A DNA stretch of 64,000 bases. Origin: Aricia agestis. Its lineage: Eukaryota; Arthropoda; Insecta; Lepidoptera; Lycaenidae. Positions within the stretch are counted from its first letter, which is position 1, and the number at the start of each line of letters is the position of its first letter. Made by a program: the position numbers and the translations under genes. Location: contig NC_056408.1 of NCBI RefSeq assembly GCF_905147365.1, positions 434,001-498,000 of the forward strand, given 5' to 3'. The notes under the pieces were generated by a model that saw nothing but the letters and a program-made list of their open reading frames with translations, was not told the DNA's origin and ran no database searches. Shown here one piece after another: positions 10,531 through 20,861 of this stretch.

Positions 10531-10557
10531 TTCAGGTTGTGAAGATGGATAGGGTAA

Positions 10558-10587
10558 ATTCAGAACGTATTACAATACGTTCTGAAT
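10558..10587. repeat. Perfect hairpin, 14-bp arms, 2-nt loop
   Basis: ATTCAGAACGTATT at 10558-10571 is exactly inverted at 10574-10587, with only AC between. It is too small for a MITE and has no partner gene. It belongs with the other tight hairpins in this window. Confidence 0.9.
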
Positions 10588-10589
10588 AA

Positions 10590-11976
10590 TATAATAGCAA
10601 TTTGATAGTATTTGTTGTCAAATTAATTATAAAAATATGACAACAAACACTTCTCTTCGGATTTTTTTTCTTTGGATTTTGTACAACAAAATGCTAAAAT
10701 CTTAAGCTTTCCATAACCCTTGAAATGGTACAACAAATCAGATGTATTCGGTACACTCCCACTTGTAGTTCCGGTGCGGAAATGAAACGAATTTCCTCCG
10801 CTGGCACCGTCACTGTCACGAGGTGTCGAGGTGACACTCCGACGCCGGATTGACGCCGCATAAAATGTGTTAACCAACTATTTGACGTTTCATTTAACGC
10901 GTGTTTATGAAAACTTTTGATTTATGGCGTTCCATTCGCCCCCGTTCTCCCCTTCACCTGATTGTTCTATATTTAAACTTTGAGTCATTCAGTGGTAAAG
11001 TGGTGACTGTTATTTTGTGTCTTGCTGAGAGGAAACTTTGTAAAAGCTGGGAGTGAATCCATACTAATAATAGCTAAAGTCGATTTGTCTGTTTTTGCAT
11101 TACTTCTTTACCATTAAGCCACTAAACGAATTTAGTTGAATTTTTATAGTCATAAACTGATTCTGGGAGCAGAACTCAAAATGTATATTCCCAACTCCCT
11201 CGCGAAGTTATAATATTTTAAAAGGAACAGAAAATGCGAGAAACATCTAGAACTTAGCAACATTAAACACATAATTGTTATATTATTAGGTATCTAGAGA
11301 TAATATTATAATCAAGAATTCATTTTTATGTACATATTTTACAAGTCAATTTGGATCCGATATCAGCGCAGATTCGGCAGATGGGTCTCATCGCCTGAAC
11401 TTTGCCTCTAAACGACTCCAAACTTTTCCCACTCAATATACGAAATTAAATCACATATTTCAGTCTACCCGCTGTAATTCCCTGACAGAATATTAGAAGA
11501 GCGACTTTTTTGCCGCGGTTGGCACTTGGCAATGGGCATTGTCCAAAAAAAAATCACATGTACTTTTTATTTATTTTTTTCATTAAAATAGGGTATTTTA
11601 AGAATATAAATTAAATAATTTTGAAATTCATTGGCTAGTTTTTTCTCAATAAATTTTTAAAGTTTCGCTCTGACCGCCAATTGACCTCTGCAGTATGTTT
11701 TATATTTCCTTTCAATCTTATTTATAATGGCTGGTTCTCATTATGTGAAAGCTGATACGAGAAGCTTACCAAAAGTCAAACTAAGGTTTTGTTCAAAAGT
11801 ATAAGTAACTAATGGGTATTTTTTTCGTTTATATACAGAAAAACGATCACTGACCTTAATCCTCGAAATGTTTTTGTAATGAGCAAAATGAAAAAAAAAT
11901 GGACAATCCCCATTAGACTAACTATGTTTCCGGGTTGTGAATTGTGATATGCTAAGTTGTTTTATTATTAGCTTAA
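10590..11976. other. Intergenic DNA with a possible Helitron 5' end
   Basis: No gene was recognised. At about 11058-11095 the words TCCATACTAATAATAGC and TTTGTCTGTTTTTG resemble the 5' end of the Helitron-like family seen at 41151, but no CTAG end follows, so it would be a decayed fragment. Confidence 0.3.
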
Positions 11977-12450
11977 GAGGATACACCAGGGGCTAGAGAA
12001 ATGAAAAAAAAGTACGTGTAATATCTATAGCTGTCTCCCTTACCTCAAGCCTATACCGCAGAACGCGATAGAGACAACTGCAGAAAATCCAGAAAATCAA
12101 CGATTCGTTGTCCCCTGATTCCTTCTCCAAAACTTAACCGATTTAAGTACTTTTTTCATTAAAGATTAAAAAAGGGCTTGAGCTGTGTTCCTATGTTTTG
12201 CTTTTTTTTGTATAATCTATCCAAATCTGTTTTCTGGACGTTTGGACACAGCGGAAAATCTGGCCATTTTATTGGGTTTTTGAATGTTCATATCTTATTT
12301 AATAATTAAATTATAAAAAAAAAGAAAACATAGGGACATTGTATTAGTGGCCGTAGATATTCAGGAAAAAAATTATAACTCTACTAGCATTATCCAGGGA
12401 GGAAACAGGGGACAACGTTTGTATGGAAAAACGGGCGGTGTGGAATCCTC
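11977..12450. mobile_element. TTAA-flanked MITE, copy 1
   Basis: A 474-bp element between TTAA at 11973-11976 and TTAA at 12451-12454. The ends are inverted: GAGGATACACC on the left and GAGGATTCCACACC read inwards from the right. A second copy at 54289-54771 is similar throughout, including the block CGATTCGTTGTCCCCTGATT. TTAA duplication is the mark of piggyBac-type transposases, so this is probably a non-autonomous piggyBac-superfamily element. Its ends differ from those of the piggyBac at 55218, so that one is not its driver. Confidence 0.75.
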
Positions 12451-12454
12451 TTAA

Positions 12455-13489
12455 TTTAGAAACCAAATAAAAATATGTCCAATTAAGGCGCTACGATGTC
12501 AAACGCGACTCTAGTTTCAAGAAACCGGCACTACTGAATACAGCCACTAATTACTACCACTGTTCAGCCATGAAACGCACCGTTAGTGTACCTCCCGAGT
12601 CCTGTATCTCTTGCCTATTCAAAACTATCCGAAAAACTTTACCGCCATGAATAGGTCTGGAAAGTCTCGCTCTTGAGCGGAGGGGGGGGGGTGAAGTTTG
12701 GAAATTGGAGGTCAGTTGAATGCTGGACCCTTGAGACTGACAGTGATGATATTGCAACTTTGTTTGAGAAATTACTTATCGCGCGAGAACCGTACATTTC
12801 ACCGCGAGCAAAAAATCCTACGAGTTTTCTCGAGGCACAAAAAATTCAAAATTTTGATCAAAATGTATATGTAATGTATATGTCGCAGGCTAAGCGTCGT
12901 CTATCTGTAGTGTTGAACGTTCTAGTCAACAAGTTGGCTAAACGACGTATAGCCGTGTGATTGAATGGCGTTGTTCAGTCAAAGGACCTTTTCTGTTTAC
13001 CTAGCTGCTAGGCCTAGCTGTTTGATTGAATGGCTTTTTTAATCAGTGGACTGCGACATATACATTCTCGACAGAATGTCTCGAAGACATTCTCGAGGGT
13101 CTTACTCTTTTTCATTTAAATCGACATACGGTTCTTACGTCAAATTTATTACGAACATTCGCTTCAAAACTATTCAAAAACTTAGTAAATTCAATAGAAC
13201 TTAGCGGCCAAAACATTAGTCAGGCGTGTCTGACTCCGATAGGCCGGCGCTAGACCGACTAATCCTGGCTGAGCCGTTTTTTCCCCACTTTTTACCGGAT
13301 TACTCCCGGCTCCAGGCTCCGGCTCCTTTATTCGGCTTGATTCGGCGTTTTAATTAAACCGATATCGATTCCATTCAACCCATTACAAGTAGTCAATGAT
13401 CACGACTTTTTATTAGAAGAAATTGGATTTTCAAAACTCGATAAATGAGAATTGATTTTAAATTGAAAAGAAATCTAGTAAACTATGTA
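12455..13489. other. Intergenic DNA, no gene seen
   Basis: Contains a G run of 10 near 12682, a 95-codon plus-strand frame (12673-12960) without recognisable domains, a diverged direct repeat (TGATTGAATGGC at 12959 and 13024) and a CCGGCTCC-rich patch near 13310. Nothing here supports a coding gene. Confidence 0.35.
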
Positions 13490-14033
13490 CTTATTATCAG
13501 GGCTTGAAACTGGTTCAGCATTAACCGGAATTTTAAGGGTTAAACAAATTTTGGCATACGGTTACGTTCCGGAGCGGAACCAAATAGGAACGCTACTTGG
13601 AACCTAAATAAACCGGTTTATAGTGAGATCAGCAGCCGCGAGTCGCGACTTGATCGAAGTATCTATTTGCTGTGTACGTCAAATGCTCAGTCTGTTCAGA
13701 GTGAATAGTATGGTCGACCATACGCAATACACGTTCTATCCCGCAAATCATTTCCCGGATTGCAAAATTATAACCGGTTAATAAAAATTACCCATATTTT
13801 AAAAAACCGGTTCATACACCGTTTTGGAGCAATGAAACGTTTTCAAAAATTTCCGTGGGTAACTTCGTCAAACCGATTAAAAAAAAATCGTTTTCCAAGC
13901 CCAGCATTTTTTTTTTATTTTTTTTTATTAAATAAGGGGGCAAACGAGCAAACGGGTCACCTGATGGTAAGCAACTACCGTCGCCCATGGACACTCACAA
14001 CATCAGAAGAGCTGCAGGTGCGTTGCCGGCCTT

Positions 14034-15344
14034 TTAAGAGAGAATACGCTCTTTTTTTGAAGGATTGCAGATCGTATCGGTCCGGAAATACTGTTTGACT
14101 GCCATAGTGTTTGAAACACTATGGCAGTCAACAATTCGAGCGGCCCTTCGTTGGATACGATCCAGAGGGAGCAGTTGGTATTTTGGCGCCCCTGCCCAGA
14201 TATGAGAACAATATTCCATATGAGGCCGAACCTGCGCCTTGTAGAGTTGTAGGCGTTGGTCCGGACTGAAATACTGTCTCGCTCTGTTAAGAACACCAAA
14301 CTTCTTCGAGGCTAATTTAGCCTTACCCTCAAGATGATATCGGAACTGGACTTCGCTCGATATGTTGACGCCAAGTATCCCAGTGCTAGGGGAGATGGTT
14401 AAAGATGTGCCCTCGAAACTAGGATAGACGACCATTGGTGACTTTTTAGTGGTGAACGCGCAGACTTGTGTCTTGGTGGGGTTGAATTGGACTAAGTTAC
14501 GTCTACCCCATTCAGAGACCTTCTCCAATGAATTCTCCACCTTAGACACAAGTTCGTTTCGACTCTCAGTGACATTTTGCCGAGAAATATTAGGGGAGCC
14601 AGTATATACAGCATCACCTGTACTATCATCCGCATAACAATGAATGCCGTTGGTTTGTAACATGTCATTGACATGCAGTATGAATAGAGTAGGCGATAGC
14701 ACACAGCCCTGAGGGACACCAGCATTAACAGACTGAGTTTCCGAGCATTCGCCGTCAACTACAACCTTTATGCTTCTGTCTGCTATGAAACTAGTGACCC
14801 ACTTACATAATTTCTCGGGCAGCCCGTATGATGGAAGCTTTGATAGCAGCGCTTTATGCCAAACCCGATCAAAGGCTTTCGCAATGTCCAAACTAACAGC
14901 CAATGCCTCTCCCTTCGACTCAATTGCCTGAGCCCAACGACGAGTCAGGTATGCCAAGAGATCACCAGCCGAGCGACCCTTACGGAACCCGTATTGTTTG
15001 TCGCTTAGCAATCCCTGGCCGTCCAAGTATCGAAGAAGCTGGCTATTGATAATGGATTCCATTATTTTCGAGAAGAGAGAGGTTATAGCGATTGGTCTGC
15101 AGTTGGAAGGATTTGGGCGGTCACCTTTTTTGGGGATCGGGTGCACCAAGGCTGTCTTCCAGGAAGCCGGGACGATGCCAGTGGAATAGAAGAGCCGAAA
15201 AAGACGCGTCAAGACCGGAGCCAACTCTGGACCACACTTTTTCAACACAATAGGCGGGATTCCGTCAGGCCCACTCGACTTTTGGATATCAAGGGTACAG
15301 AGGGCTTTTCGCACTGAGCGCTGATGAAACCGAATATCCGACAT
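14034..15344 (-). pseudogene. Jockey-like reverse transcriptase, C-terminus rearranged
   Basis: A 436-residue open frame with all core reverse transcriptase motifs: SSGPDGIPPIVLK, NCRPIAITSLFSKIME, KQYGFRKGRSAGD, the catalytic Asp in SLDIAKAFDRVW, NAGVPQGCVLSPTLFILHVND and the active-site box CYADDST. After RRAARIVDC (near 14135) the family's C-terminal region of roughly 100-plus residues is missing. The sequence passes through a perfect hairpin (14095-14131) and rejoins, in another frame, the last residues of the family protein, ending in a motif like LKGRQRTCSSSDVV. The N-terminal side is also frameshifted relative to the linker frame at 15242-15991. It is not a working enzyme. Confidence 0.85.
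14095..14131. repeat. Perfect hairpin at a LINE deletion junction
   Basis: TTGACTGCCATAGTGTTT at 14095-14112 is exactly inverted at 14114-14131 with a single G between. It sits where the LINE coding sequence jumps from RIVDC to the C-terminal end. Confidence 0.92.
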
Positions 15345-15991
15345 GATGCTCGTGCATAGCGGTATGGTCGGCGGTTTCTGCCCCCGTCATCCAGGGTCGA
15401 GTTTGACGCAAAGAGCTTGCCCAGAAGATCGGCTTTGTCTTTTGCATCCTGGGCCAACGATCCATTTCCTACGTGTAGGGATGGTAGGGTTGGCTTGCAG
15501 AAATTTCCTTCAATAGCTTTGGCCAGAGACCAGAATGCACGGGTTCCCGAGGGGAGGCGCTCAAGTCTCTTGCCAATTCTATTGACGTGCTGTTGCTTTG
15601 CCCGAGTAATCTCTTTCTTGAGGGACCTAGAGACAAGGTTGTACTCCTTTTTATATGTACTGGTATTTAAATCCTGAGCAGACACTGCGTTGGCCCAGCA
15701 TTGGTAAGCCTCCTGCTTCCGGCGAGAAGCTTTTTTGGGGGATGAACCAAACCAGGGACGAAATCTGCCGCCAGTTGGCACTACAGAGGTCGGAATGAAA
15801 AGTTCCATCCCCTGCATTACCACATCGGCAACAGAGTTGGCAGTGTTGTCGGGATCATCCGGCGAGAAGCACACGTGCCCCCAAGGATAGGATGCAAAAA
15901 ACGACCGCATCCCATCCCAGTCTGCTGACTTGTAGAGCCACACACGACGGTATTTAACAGCGCGCTGTCTTAACACCGTCGTAAGTGGCAC
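15242..15991 (-). pseudogene. Jockey-like ORF2 linker between endonuclease and RT
   Basis: An open frame of 249 residues. It corresponds to the segment after the endonuclease (KYRRVWLYKSADWDGMRSFF) and before the reverse transcriptase (FWSLAKAIEGNF, LPSLHVGNGSLAQDAKDKAD). The last part, from about 15375 on, is out of frame with the RT at 14034-15344. Just upstream, SSDHCLVR, the end of the endonuclease domain, can be read near 16015-15995. This is part of one broken ORF2, not a separate gene. Confidence 0.75.
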
Positions 15992-16022
15992 AAAACTCCT
16001 AACAAGGCAATGATCCGATGAA

Positions 16023-16739
16023 CTAAGTGGTGCGGTTACTCATCTGCAAGGTTGCAAGGGCAAAGTCGCAGACAGATCTCCCCGCATGATCAGTTTTACT
16101 GGAGTTGAGCCAGTCGGCGTGGTGGCCATTACAGTTGCCAAGTATTATGATCTCTGCGGATGGGACCTGCTGCTGCACAAAATCTGAAGCAGCTTGCAGG
16201 TGCTCCAAGAGTCGGTCCGTCTCGGGGTCACCACTATGGGACCTATACAGGCACGCATAGACGCGAGGGTGGTCGTCGCAATCTATGCGGAGCCATAAGT
16301 TTGATAGGTCTATGACCTCAAGATTGCTGATATTATCTCTGATATACACACACACTCCAGCTTTGGGTAGAAAGGTGTGCTGGAGGTAATACCCTGGGTG
16401 GGAAAGGTATGATGTGTCACTCGGAGATGATATCTGCGTCTCGGTTAAAAAGAGCAAAGCCGGCTTTACCGTCTCAAGGTGGTAATGGACGGCATTAAGG
16501 TTGGAGTGTAATCCCCTGATATTACAAAAGTCCATGTTTAATATCGAGGGGGGTGCCTTTGGGTGTTTGCTCTTGCCCCGAGCAGATTGGAGCGCAGTTT
16601 TGCCCTCCCCAGAATACGAGGGGCAGCCTGGACGTCCACGTTCAGTTCCAGGGGTTCCTGAGCATGGACGTCCAGAGAGGGATTCTCCAACGCAGTTGGT
16701 ACCCTCCTGGGGTAACAAATTGTTTTTCAACTGCGGCAT
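16023..16739 (-). pseudogene. Jockey-like endonuclease fragment, deleted and mutated
   Basis: An open frame of 238 residues starting in the LINE 5' region. From about residue 68 it shows the apurinic-type endonuclease: ILNMDFCNIRGLHSN, the catalytic Glu in FLTETQI, GVCVYIRDN, VYACLYRSH and IIILGNCNGHHADW. In the last motif the usual Gly-Asp-Phe-Asn is Gly-Asn-Cys-Asn, so a catalytic Asp is lost. After CDFALATLQ the frame ends and the rest of the domain is missing up to the SSDH motif in another frame, so an internal deletion has removed part of the enzyme. Confidence 0.8.
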
Positions 16740-16903
16740 TTCTAGGGGGGTAGGGGATTGGGCCTCCGGTAAACTAACTCACTCGGCGAAACACAGCGTA
16801 AGCGCTGTTTCACGCCGGTTTTCTGTGAGAACGTGGTATTTCTCCGGTCGAGCCGGCCCATTCGTGCCGAAGCATGGCTCTCCCACGTATAATTGCTTAT
16901 TAT

Positions 16904-19190
16904 ACCATCTAATTAAGTTATGATACATGGTATAATATCATAAACGACTTCCTGGAGTTTTAAAACTTTGCCTCAAAATACACCAACAAACATACAAGAT
17001 TCGACGGTTCTGTTAAGTTTTTCATCGAATGGCTGAGGACAACTTTGCCGTTATTACATTGCAGGAAAATATCGTCGTCAAAATTTCCGCAAAACATTTG
17101 CAATTCTCATCACATCTGGCGAAATGTTATGCTCCCCACAAAACATTTTCAACTTAAAACCAACAAAACGTAATGACAGGCAGACGCTGATGATAATGGG
17201 GGTGCGGGGGGAGTGGGGGTGTTTCATTTTAAAGGGCGAAGCTCAAGAATTCGTAATTTCACCCCCTTCCCCGCGCCCGCACATTCCGCTGTGAACTGTA
17301 AAAACTTCCCACTCCCTAAATAAAACACTAATAACATTCTTACGTCCGTCCGTCTGATTCCAGCAGCGATGTTAACTGCTAGATTAACTGGGTATCCGTT
17401 CACCGTATATTCCCAATAATGTGTAGGCAGGATCGAAGGTAAGCCCAGATTTGTAAGTTAGCTAAATCACCTAACACCATGAACTATTGTCATACAATGT
17501 AACATGCGTTCACAACCTCAATAATGAAAATATACATTGCTGGTTGCTCTTTGGTTGAGGTGTCTGCAGAATTAGTGAAAATAAAACAAAAAAAAATTAA
17601 ATAAATTTAAATTTTAAGCTATGGATTTCTGCAAAGTTACGCCTGATTCCATTAACTATTGAAAATAAAACGTCAAAAAAGAGGGGAATATTTCTTTCCT
17701 CTCCTAAAAAAGTGCCTACAACGCCGTCAAAGAAGTTTTCACTTCAGAAAGCTTGTATGAAATGCCAGTATCGTTTCTGTATCTAGTTTCAACAGATCTA
17801 CGGCGAAAGCTATAATTTGGCGTACTAAACAGCGTCCGGCGACCGGACGGACATGTAAGAGACAAATTAAAATTCCCATCCCGCCCTTCCTGAATGCGGG
17901 GCTGAAACGGCAATGAGTAAGGGTTTGTCCTGTTTCCTTGTTTACATATAAGTATAGCTGATAAATGTTTTGATTAACAAGGCAAAGATAGCACGTCTGT
18001 ATTTTTGACCGACTTCCAAAAAGGAGGAGGTAATACGTTCGGCAGTATGTATCTTTTTTTTTTCTTTATTAGCTCGGACAGTATGGGCTGTACGTATGTA
18101 ACGAAATCTTTGAGCACAATAATTTTTACCTGTCTCTGCATTAGTCTAAATAATTCAAAACTTTGCCAATTAATTATTGTAATAACAAACTTTATGTATT
18201 AAGGGCCAATGACAATGCAGTAATTATTAATATGATTTGTAAAAATTTTGTGAAAATTAAAAAAAGCGTGTTTCATTAACTCATTAAGTATTAATTATTG
18301 TTATAACAAACTTTTACATTCATATTCGGGAAAAAGTATCCATCGTGATAATCCAAAGCCTACTACCACAGCTACGAGTACTACTATGCCGAATATAAAA
18401 AATGTCTTCTTATTACAATTTAGTTTTAACATGAAGGTAACATAACATACTTACAAAATATACCTATGTTAATGTTACCGCATAATATTAGTGTTGTTTT
18501 CTAACCTTACCAATCTACGATGGACTAACACTGTAGCGCTGTCCTAGAAAATTTAATTTACACCATCTTCCCAACCGTCCTTTTAGCATATATTTTACAC
18601 GCTGGCTTGTGCAAATATCCACATGGTTATTTTAATGTTTAAATTAATTTGCGAGTTACAATTTAACTGTAACGTTTAAACACTACAAGAGTTAATTAAC
18701 TCAGTTATTTTGCTCCCCCCGGCGAAGTGTTTCATATAATTTCATTATCATTAGGTTTGACTGTGAAATTTCCTTTACGGCAAAAATAACGACTGAAGAA
18801 GCAATTAGAACCTTATTGTTTTTACTTCAAATGGTTTTCGCGAAAAGGAGCGTCGATTTTGCAATACGACGACCTTTGCAAGTAATATCGTGGATGTTGT
18901 TCATGAATAAGTACCTATCTATTATAATATTCTTAAAAAATAAGTATCTTAAGTATTAGTTGTTAAGACACTAATTTCAATATTCATATTGAAACTTTGT
19001 ATAATTCAAGTATGAGTAGTAAAAATGTTTTAGTTATTAAACCATAGGTTAGGTATTTACATTCAATGAAATATAATAATTTTATATTGGAAAATAAAAG
19101 CCTAGCGCAAAACGCATAGCAATTGACTGATAACTATTTTGCGAGGCGTCCCCGATTTCCTCATCTTTCACTGATCGACTCTTTTTTCAC
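16904..19190. other. Intergenic DNA with G-rich patch and repeat words
   Basis: No gene was recognised. A G-rich patch lies at 17199-17221 (GGGGGTGCGGGGGGAGTGGG). The word GACTTCCAAAAAGGAGGAGG at 18010, common in lepidopteran repeats, suggests a repeat fragment. The 65-codon frames here show no domain. Confidence 0.35.
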
Positions 19191-19194
19191 TGAT

Positions 19195-19420
19195 TCTGGA
19201 GGGCAAAGTTTGGGGTCGGGCATAGTCGGCGATGATGTGTAATTTGTTTTTTGTAATGTAAGATGGAGGTCTGGTGTCCTGAAATACAGTCTATGCCTAG
19301 CTTAGGCACCAGTCTCCCACAAAATCACTGTACTATATCTAAAATTAATTGTAATAGTATTGTGTACCGTGGTAAAGAACAATAAATATTTTTTCATTTT
19401 ATTCATTTTCATTAGGAAAG
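19195..19420 (+). mobile_element. Possible LINE 3'-end fragment
   Basis: The block GATGGAGGTCTGGTGTCCTG ... GGCACCAGTCTCCCAC followed by an AATAAAT signal and T/A-rich tail resembles the 3' end of a non-LTR element. No coding part is attached. Low confidence, from pattern only. Confidence 0.3.
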
Positions 19421-20810
19421 TAATAATATGGAGTTAAAAGTGACGTCAGTTGATTAGGCTGTAACGAAGTAATTGTACCGATTAGTCCGATATTATTACA
19501 TAGCCAACAACAACGGTAAATAGAATAAGTTTTACCACAACCAATAGTGCACGTCTAGCCACGGCATTGCCACGGCGTAGCCACGGTAACACAACTGGCG
19601 GACAACGCAATTTTAATACGAATTTACTGCGCCCAAATGGATGGCGCTCTGCGGTGTAATCTATTGGCACTTTGTCATTTAAACTATTATACAGTACGGC
19701 CACTCTTTGTTTTAATTGTGAAATATGGTGGTGATATTTATTAATTTTCGCACTTCGTATTTAATAGGCTCCGAAATTGTACTGAGCCGAATTTCATGAA
19801 GCTTAGCTCAGACATTAGGGAAAAATATAGACTGTTATTTATAGCATAAATATGATCTTATTTTAAATAATATCTTCTTTTCATACCATACAGTCATCTA
19901 GTCCCAATTCCCAAAAATATCCCATAAAATTACATGTCATGCCACTCTTCTGTAAATGAATGAACCGAAGACCGAAGCGAATGAATTTGGCCCGATATCA
20001 AAAATTGACTTTACCCACTTAACCTAAAACCTTTGAACCAATTAATACGATGCATAAATGAAATTACAGCGATGTAGTACAGGATCCCACACCTGTCTGA
20101 TGTCATTTTATTTATTTTAGGGTACAAAACGTGTGGAGGGAAACAAAAAAACAAATTGTGTTAGGGATATTGGATACATTATATTAAAGACGGTGGGGAT
20201 ATGTGAGGTGGCCACAAAGGAAGATCTTCCGACCGGGCGAGGTGTTATGCTCGGTCAGGCCGGAGTCCACGTGATATATTTCAGCTGTCGTATATGTTAT
20301 ACTGACGCGCTCAGAAAACTTCGATAGCGCGATGCAGGAATGTTAGGCGAATTGTGGGTACCGCCACAAGACCATATTATATTGTCTACTTATCCTTTAC
20401 TTTTAAACTATCAGAGCGCATATTAATGTAAATATTTTTTTTGTATTAGACTTTAATAGACTGTTATGGCCACGTATATTTGGCTTCACACACACTATAC
20501 CCACATTACATCAACATCCTGATTGTCAGTAAAAAAAATCATACATCGACCATCCCCAGGCTCCTGGTGTACTTAAGGCTCCGCGTCGAACTAAGTGTAG
20601 ATAATGTAATCTGAGAACGGCCGCGCCTGCACAATAATGAAGTCTTAGCTCCGGCATTACAGCGCGGCGCTTACCGGCTCGATGCCGGATTATATATTCT
20701 GAGTGCTTTCATTACATTACATTTTACTAATTAGCCCCGATTCGCTTAAAAGCGGACGAGCTAAGCGACTTTAAATAGAGTTAGAGCGGTGTACGCGAAA
20801 AATATTCCTG
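19420..20810. other. Intergenic DNA with GC-rich block and a diverged repeat
   Basis: A 73-codon minus frame (19482-19703) is not convincing. A repeat copy lies at 20150-20345 (see next entry). A GC-rich block at 20570-20790 contains ACATTTTACTAATTAGCCCC and looks like candidate conserved non-coding DNA. No gene was found. Confidence 0.35.
20205..20345 (+). repeat. Dispersed repeat, copy 1
   Basis: GTGGCCACAAAGGAAGATCTT ... ACTGACGCGCTCAGAAAAC ... TTCGATAGCGCGATGCAGG here matches, with many differences, GGCGGCCACAAAGGAAAATC ... ACCGACGCACTTAGAAGAC ... TTCGATAACGTGATTCAGG at 25279-25380. The shared order and spacing show an old dispersed family of unknown type. Confidence 0.5.
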
Positions 20811-20861
20811 TTTTTAAATCTCCACAAAAAGACGTAATGTCTTTTTGTGGAGATTTAAAAA
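20811..20861. repeat. Perfect hairpin, 23-bp arms, 5-nt loop
   Basis: The arm at 20811-20833 (TTTTTAAATCTCCACAAAAA then GAC) is exactly inverted at 20839-20861 with GTAAT between. It is followed by an ACGTACGTACGT stretch. Confidence 0.93.

Larger units (their letters stand above)
13907..16891 (-). mobile_element. Jockey-like LINE, degraded copy
   Basis: A minus-strand LINE with the 3' A-tail at 13907 (poly-T on the plus strand) and the 5' end at about 16891, where it starts TACGTGGGAGAGCCATGC. It holds endonuclease, linker and reverse transcriptase pieces in order but is broken by frameshifts and two internal deletions, one in the endonuclease and one in the C-terminal part, so it is shorter than a full jockey element. 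The 5' UTR and 3' end are shared with the short repeats at 26357, 58941, 59304 and 63213. It lies inside a hAT-like element and is therefore the later insertion. Confidence 0.85.
13498..16895. mobile_element. hAT-like element split by a LINE insertion
   Basis: The left end CAGGGCTTGAAAC starts at 13498 and is preceded by CTTATTAT (13490-13497). The right part reaches CCAAGCCC at 13902. After the inserted LINE, the last two bases TG (16894-16895) are followed by the same CTTATTAT (16896-16903). Joining across the LINE gives CAAGCCCTG, the exact inverse of CAGGGCTTG, with a perfect 8-bp target duplication. Both are hAT hallmarks. The element itself is about 407 bp and non-coding, rich in AACCGG-type words. 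Confidence 0.72.

Noticed and set aside
12673..12960. 95-codon plus-strand frame
   Set aside because: Starts in a G run, has no recognisable sequence and no splice sites or family support.
17199..17221. G-rich patch considered as a quadruplex element
   Set aside because: Only three clear G runs are present in the compact block, so support is weak.
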